Shown here in pieces: positions 60,393 through 64,000 of a DNA stretch of 64,000 bases. The stretch lies in the NCBI RefSeq assembly GCF_004458765.1, contig NZ_SPJX01000184.1, positions 417,371 to 481,370 on the forward strand, written 5' to 3'. The notes beneath the pieces were generated by a model, which saw only the letters and a list, made by a program, of their open reading frames with translations, ran no database searches and was not told where the DNA came from. The translations under genes and the position numbers were made by a program. Origin of the DNA: Microvirga pakistanensis. GTDB taxonomy: Bacteria > Pseudomonadota > Alphaproteobacteria > Rhizobiales > Beijerinckiaceae. The first letter of the stretch is position 1. Every line of letters starts with the position of its first letter.

Positions 60393-60698
60393 TTAGAGCT
60401 GTGCGCTCTCCATTTGCGCAATGTACGCTTCGACGGCCTCAAGTCGGTACCGGATAGGCGCACGGCGCCCGCGCCCTAAGCGCACCCAAGTCGGGCCCTG
60501 TTTTTGGCTGCGCCAAAATACGGCTGTGGCGGGTGCAATGCTGAGGAGTGTTGCCACCTCCTCCGTTGTCAAAAGGCGTTGAAGGCTCTCACGCGGTGGC
60601 GCGACTGGGACGTTGGAAGAGTCTCTAGAGGTCTTCTTGGTTGATGAGGCCTCTGCGCGAGTGCGAATGCTGAAGGACGAGTTTGGGCGATTGCTCAT
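60393..60698 (-). CDS. AlpA/excisionase-like helix-turn-helix protein
   Basis: 101 residues. The C-terminal 60 form a winged helix-turn-helix of the AlpA/MerR-like type: 'LLTTEEVATLLSIAPATAVFWRSQKQGPTWVRLGRGRRAPIRYRLEAVEAYI'. The N-terminus is Ser/Arg-rich and disordered. Such proteins act as excisionases or activators of integrase genes in P4-like elements. It lies upstream of the primase on the same strand. Confidence 0.82.
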   Translation of the reverse strand: MSNRPNSSFSIRTRAEASSTKKTSRDSSNVPVAPPRESLQRLLTTEEVATLLSIAPATAVFWRSQKQGPTWVRLGRGRRAPIRYRLEAVEAYIAQMESAQL

Positions 60699-61145
60699 TT
60701 TGATTGTCCAAAGAGATTAACTGTTTTCTTTGTATAAGATCACGCAGATTGGAATAAGTCATAAATGGAATTCCTTCACAGCTTCCAAGGGGGATGGTCA
60801 TATGGATCGTACTTTGCGCAGCACGTGTGGGATTAAGCGCGTGGAAAGCATCAAGGGTATTATGGGATCAGGTGACCAGTCCCCGTATCAACTTCCTGTT
60901 GATACAGGGGGCTCTCCAATGACAGGCTATTTACGTTGGGCGCTGGCTAATTTCGTGTCGGCAATATCATTCTGCATCAAAAAGATGCATCTAGGATCAT
61001 CCTGCTACCCATCAGCTACTGCCGAGCGCTGCTGTAGCTCGCTCATCCCGAGACGGCATAAGCGTCAGGGTCGGTCACCTAACTAGCGCCAACAAGAAAC
61101 CGATGTCTTTGGTTAAACCTCAGACGTCGTAGCGAGTCAGCCGGC
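60699..61145. other. 447-bp interval without a convincing gene
   Basis: Between the AlpA-like gene and an IS630 copy. A plus-strand frame here is not supported by a ribosome-binding site or recognisable sequence. A hairpin at 60881-60911 (CCCCGTATCAAC / GTTGATACAGGGG) stands out and could belong to a regulatory RNA or origin. Confidence 0.45.
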
Positions 61146-62181
61146 TAGAGCGGATTCGATTTAGGTGAACTCGTATCCGCAGTTGCTGAGATAGTTCTGG
61201 CATTCGTCCGCCGGGAAGCTGTCGAGCAGTTCTCCGATGGTTGTCCAGAGCGCCTCCTTGGTGCGAACTGCCGCCTTGCGTAGCAGCGCCTTGAGCTTGG
61301 CAAACACCTGCTCGATCGGGTTCAGATCCGGCGAGTACGGCGGCAGGTACAGCAGGCTCGCCCCAGCGGCGCGGATTGCCTCTCGAATGCCAGCCACCTT
61401 GTGGGCCGCCAGGTTGTCGAGCACCACCACGTCCCCGGACGACAGCTCCGGCACCAGCACCTGCTCGACATAGGCGCGAAACACCTCACCGGTCATCGGC
61501 CCATCCAGCACCATCGGGGCGATCAGCCCACTGGCGCGCAAGCCGGCCACAAAGGTGGTGATCTTCCAGTGCCCCCAGGGCGTCGCATCCACCAACCGCT
61601 CGCCTCTGGGGCAACGCCCGTAACGGCGCACCATGTTGGTTGAGGTGCCGGTCTCGTCCAGGAATACAAAGCAGGTCGGGTCCATAAAGCGCTGCCACAC
61701 GCGCCAGTGCCGTCGCTCGCGCGCCACGTCTGCACGATCCTGCTCGGCGGCTCTCAGGCTCTTTTTGTGCGTCAGGCCAGCTCGTCTGAGCCACCGGCTG
61801 ATGGTGGAGGTCGCCCCCACCACGATGCCGTGCTGGCGCAGCTCGGCCTGGATCTCCTTCAGTGAGATGTCGGCTTTGGTATCCAGGAGAGCGCGCACGA
61901 GTGCCCCATGCGGCGCGAGGATGGGACGACGGTGGCCACCAAAGCGGGCTGGCGCCGGACTGCCGCTCTGACGAAAGCGCCACATCAGCTTCACGGCGGC
62001 CGACGGGCTGACCTCAAAGCGCAAGGCCGCCTGCCGGATGGAGGATCCGCCTGCCACCGCACGCACGATCCGCTCACGCAAGTCTCGGGACAGAGGAGCT
62101 GGCATGGGATGCCTCCCGGCCGATCACAATCAACCCTATGGAATCAGCTCTCCCGATTCCACGCAAATGCTGCACGCTCTA
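61146..62181 (-). mobile_element. IS630-family insertion sequence, apparently intact
   Basis: Both ends start TAGAGCG inward (61146 on the plus strand; 62181 on the minus strand), with weaker matching further in, and the TA expected of IS630 target duplication is present. It carries an uninterrupted transposase. It lies 4 bp downstream of the integrase stop codon. Confidence 0.8.
61161..62105 (-). CDS. IS630-family transposase, intact
   Basis: A 314-residue transposase of normal length. N-terminal helix-turn-helix domains ('LSRDLRERIVRAVAGGSSIRQAALRFEVSPSAAVKLMWRF') and the DDE catalytic domain ('CFVFLDETGTSTNM', '[12 protein letters not shown]', 'PYSPDLNPIEQVFAKLK') are complete. It is related to, but clearly diverged from, the broken copy at 54259-55429 and is more distant from that at 5706-6660. 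Confidence 0.95.
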   Translation of the reverse strand: MPAPLSRDLRERIVRAVAGGSSIRQAALRFEVSPSAAVKLMWRFRQSGSPAPARFGGHRRPILAPHGALVRALLDTKADISLKEIQAELRQHGIVVGATSTISRWLRRAGLTHKKSLRAAEQDRADVARERRHWRVWQRFMDPTCFVFLDETGTSTNMVRRYGRCPRGERLVDATPWGHWKITTFVAGLRASGLIAPMVLDGPMTGEVFRAYVEQVLVPELSSGDVVVLDNLAAHKVAGIREAIRAAGASLLYLPPYSPDLNPIEQVFAKLKALLRKAAVRTKEALWTTIGELLDSFPADECQNYLSNCGYEFT

Positions 62182-62185
62182 GCCT

Positions 62186-63493
62186 CTATGACATGGCCTC
62201 GGCGACATGGCTGGAGCCAATGCTGACCGTTTCGATTCGGCCTGAGTCCAGACCAGCGGCATGGGTGAGGAGACGATCCCAGCCATCAAAGGCGGCGCGC
62301 CGCTCCTTGAGCAGGGGGGCACGGTTGTACACGCCCACAATGCCGCCGAAGGTGCCTGAGATGTGGTTGATCGCCCGCTCAATCACTGGAATGTCGACCC
62401 CGAGTTGATCATGAGCATGCGTCACAAAGCTACGGCGCAGGTCATGCAGGGTCCAGTGGGGCAGGGGAGAGGCTTTGGGATCTACGGCGCGTTGCAGCTC
62501 CAGCACCTTGGCATCGAGCCGCCGCTTGGCTTTCGAGAGGGCGCCAAACACCGTTCCATGCAGGGTCGAGAAGACGAGCTCTCGCCCATGCTGACGTGAG
62601 GTGAGAATGTCCAAGGCAGTTTGCGACAGGGGCACGTCATGCAGGCGCCGGTTCTTGGTCCGCTCCGCTGGCAAGCGCCAGAGCCTCCCCTCGATATCAA
62701 TCTCGCTGTGAGGCATCTCGAACACCTCGGACCGGCGCTGGCCGGTGAGCATGAGAAAGCGCACGGCGCCACCATAGGTGTCATCCAGTGCCAAAGCCGC
62801 GCGGTAGATCAGCCCAAGCTCCTCCAGCGACAGCACCCGCTCGCGTCGCACATCCCGGCCTGCCGGAGCCGTATCCCGGACTGGGTTCTCGTCACACAGG
62901 CCCACAGACCGGGCCCAGGAGAACATCTTGCGGATCACCGCGCGAGCGAGATTAGCCTGCCGGATGCCGCGCTCAGCAATGCTGTGAAGAGCGTCCGCAA
63001 TGTCCGTGCGGGTGACTGCATCAAAAGGCTTGCTGGCCAGCGGCTCAAACAGGCGGATCAGGATGCGCCGGTACTCGGCCGCTGTCCTGGGCCTCAGGCG
63101 AGGGCCCACATACTTGGTCAGGAACTCGTCACAGACATCAGCAAAGCGGCGCTTGCGTACCCGCTCCAGTTCGCTCTGGCGCTTCTCGGCCGAGGGATCG
63201 CCGCCACGGGCAACCTGTCCTGCCAGATCACGGGCCACTCGCCGGGCATCCTCCAGTCCGAGCTTGCGCACGTCTCCGATGGTGACCATCCGGGCTGGGG
63301 CGCTGCGGCTGGCTCCCGCGCGATAGCGGTAGACGTAGCGCCGCTGGCCGGAAGGGTAGACCCGCACCCCAAAGCCTGGGGTGGCCTCATCCCACACGGC
63401 ATATTCCTTGGCTTGGATCGGGAGTGACCCGACCCGACTGGCAGTAAACTTGATACGCTCTGGCACGGCTTGCCCCCGGCTGTCCGTGCGCAC
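62186..63493 (-). CDS. int: Tyrosine recombinase (P4-type integrase)
   Basis: A 435-residue integrase with the DUF4102-like N-terminal arm-binding domain ('VWDEATPGFGVRVYPSGQRRYVYRYR', 'ITIGDVRKLGLEDAR'), a SAM-like core-binding domain (about 115-200), and the catalytic domain with R253 (TGQRRSEV), K280, H350xxR353 (LHDLRR), H377 and Tyr389 (GVYNR). All catalytic residues are present, so it should be active. Start is GTG at 63493; a GTG shortly downstream is possible. It lies 135 bp from the displaced tRNA 3' half, the normal place for an integrase of a tRNA-targeting element. Confidence 0.93.
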   Translation of the reverse strand: MRTDSRGQAVPERIKFTASRVGSLPIQAKEYAVWDEATPGFGVRVYPSGQRRYVYRYRAGASRSAPARMVTIGDVRKLGLEDARRVARDLAGQVARGGDPSAEKRQSELERVRKRRFADVCDEFLTKYVGPRLRPRTAAEYRRILIRLFEPLASKPFDAVTRTDIADALHSIAERGIRQANLARAVIRKMFSWARSVGLCDENPVRDTAPAGRDVRRERVLSLEELGLIYRAALALDDTYGGAVRFLMLTGQRRSEVFEMPHSEIDIEGRLWRLPAERTKNRRLHDVPLSQTALDILTSRQHGRELVFSTLHGTVFGALSKAKRRLDAKVLELQRAVDPKASPLPHWTLHDLRRSFVTHAHDQLGVDIPVIERAINHISGTFGGIVGVYNRAPLLKERRAAFDGWDRLLTHAAGLDSGRIETVSIGSSHVAEAMS

Positions 63494-63627
63494 CCCGTGC
63501 GCACGCTGCTTCGATTATGCTGCAGCTTATTCGGGTTTGTTCGACATATTCAATGCCAGAAAACCGAGTCTGCACAATTACTTAGCTTAAAATTCGTTGT
63601 GCCACAAGGATTCGCGCGGAGCTGATG

Positions 63628-63679
63628 TCTCTAACTTTCAATCAGAGAGTCCTGGGTTCGAGTCCCAGCGCGGTCACCA
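63628..63679 (+). other. Displaced 3' half of a tRNA gene: integrative-element attachment site
   Basis: The 52 bp reproduce a tRNA from the anticodon arm to the CCA end: CTTTCAA as anticodon loop, AGAG on its 3' side, T-arm CTGGG-TTCGAGT-CCCAG (63652-63668), acceptor strand CGCGGTC, discriminator A and CCA (63677-63679). Upstream there is no D-arm and no complementary GACCGCG acceptor strand, so this is not a complete tRNA. The anticodon stem has one mismatch. The shape 'ACTnTnAATCAG' is most like tRNA-Lys; the loop as written would read UUC. Such fragments mark the att site left when a P4-type integrase inserts into a tRNA gene. Confidence 0.75.
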
Positions 63680-64000
63680 CCTTAAACGGAATGTCCCCTC
63701 AGGACAGGAATACCGGACGTTTCTGAAGGGCAGGGGATCGTCGCTGCCGATCCGTGACGTCTGCAAGGAAAGTAAGGGTGACTAGCTCCAGGACGGCATC
63801 AAAAGGCCCACAGTCTGCCTGGGTTCGGGGAGCTGTTAACAGATCCCTCACCATGCTGATCGGAAGGCGGCTGTGCGTGTGAACGCTCCCTTCGGCTTCC
63901 GGGTTAGCTCAGCGAACTCGCACCAGAAGGGCCACCCGTATGATGCCGATCTCATCTCTCTGGAGCCGTGTCCCACAGCCTGAGTGCCGGCTCGCGGAGG
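63680..64000. other. 321 bp of presumed chromosome beyond the element, no gene seen
   Basis: Follows the att site to the window edge. No frame with an initiation signal and no recognisable RNA gene. Confidence 0.4.

Noticed and set aside
60730..61086. Plus-strand open frame of 118 codons
   Set aside because: No ribosome-binding site, uneven composition, and an internal hairpin; no recognisable protein.
54469..62181. Composite transposon bounded by two IS630 copies
   Set aside because: The copies share a subgroup but differ widely in sequence, one is dead, and IS630 elements seldom form composites.
63604..63679. Complete tRNA gene
   Set aside because: Only the anticodon-arm-to-CCA half is present; D-arm and 5' acceptor strand are missing.

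Overview
The window looks like an alphaproteobacterial (Rhizobiales, Methylobacteriaceae/Microvirga-like) chromosomal region. Most genes are GC-rich, the type VI secretion (T6SS) genes have the layout of the rhizobial/agrobacterial 'imp' clusters, and IS630 and IS66 elements are common. The species assignment is inference; no ribosomal or other phylogenetic marker is present. The window has a large T6SS locus on the left and a worn accessory region that ends in an integrative element on the right.

1-6.7 kb is a polymorphic-toxin island. It holds the start of an unidentified gene running off the left edge, a DUF4123 adaptor and a PAAR spike protein on the minus strand, and a divergent 996-residue RHS protein with a C-terminal PD-(D/E)xK-type nuclease. 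Two overlapping candidate immunity genes follow, then an IS630 copy. The toxin tip and immunity genes are visibly AT-richer than the RHS body.

6.9-39.2 kb is a T6SS locus. On the minus strand: ompA-like, tssA, tssB, tssC, hcp, tssE, tssF, tssG, clpV and a proline-rich membrane protein. On the plus strand: vgrG, tagH (FHA), an IS3 remnant, tssK, tssL, tssM, tagF, pppA and ppkA. No TssJ-like lipoprotein is seen; TssL instead carries an OmpA-type peptidoglycan-binding tail. PpkA, PppA, TagH and TagF form a complete threonine-phosphorylation switch. An IS66 element with a perfect 8-bp target duplication sits in the ppkA stop codon. Beyond it lie a small Cys-containing exported protein and an unusual zinc-ribbon / transmembrane / lytic transglycosylase fusion.

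39-53.4 kb is accessory: a cyanophycin-synthetase-like ATP-grasp protein whose Mur-ligase half has lost its P-loop, an RTX calcium-binding protein with 69-residue super-repeats, a beta-barrel protein with a 22-proline partner, a caspase-like peptidase with Sel1-type repeats, an M23 peptidase, and a pentapeptide-repeat protein with a TIR-like C-terminus. Between them are long stretches without genes that hold IS and gene remnants.

53.9-63.7 kb is an integrative element: tyrosine integrase, an AlpA-like regulator, a P4-type primase-helicase, two tandem small paralogues, a 5'-truncated RecA-like ATPase, two IS630 copies and several families of short G-rich repeats. It ends at a displaced 3' half of a tRNA gene (63628-63679), the expected mark of tRNA-targeted integration. 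The intact tRNA at the other end was not found in the window, so the left boundary is unknown and the T6SS could lie on the same island.
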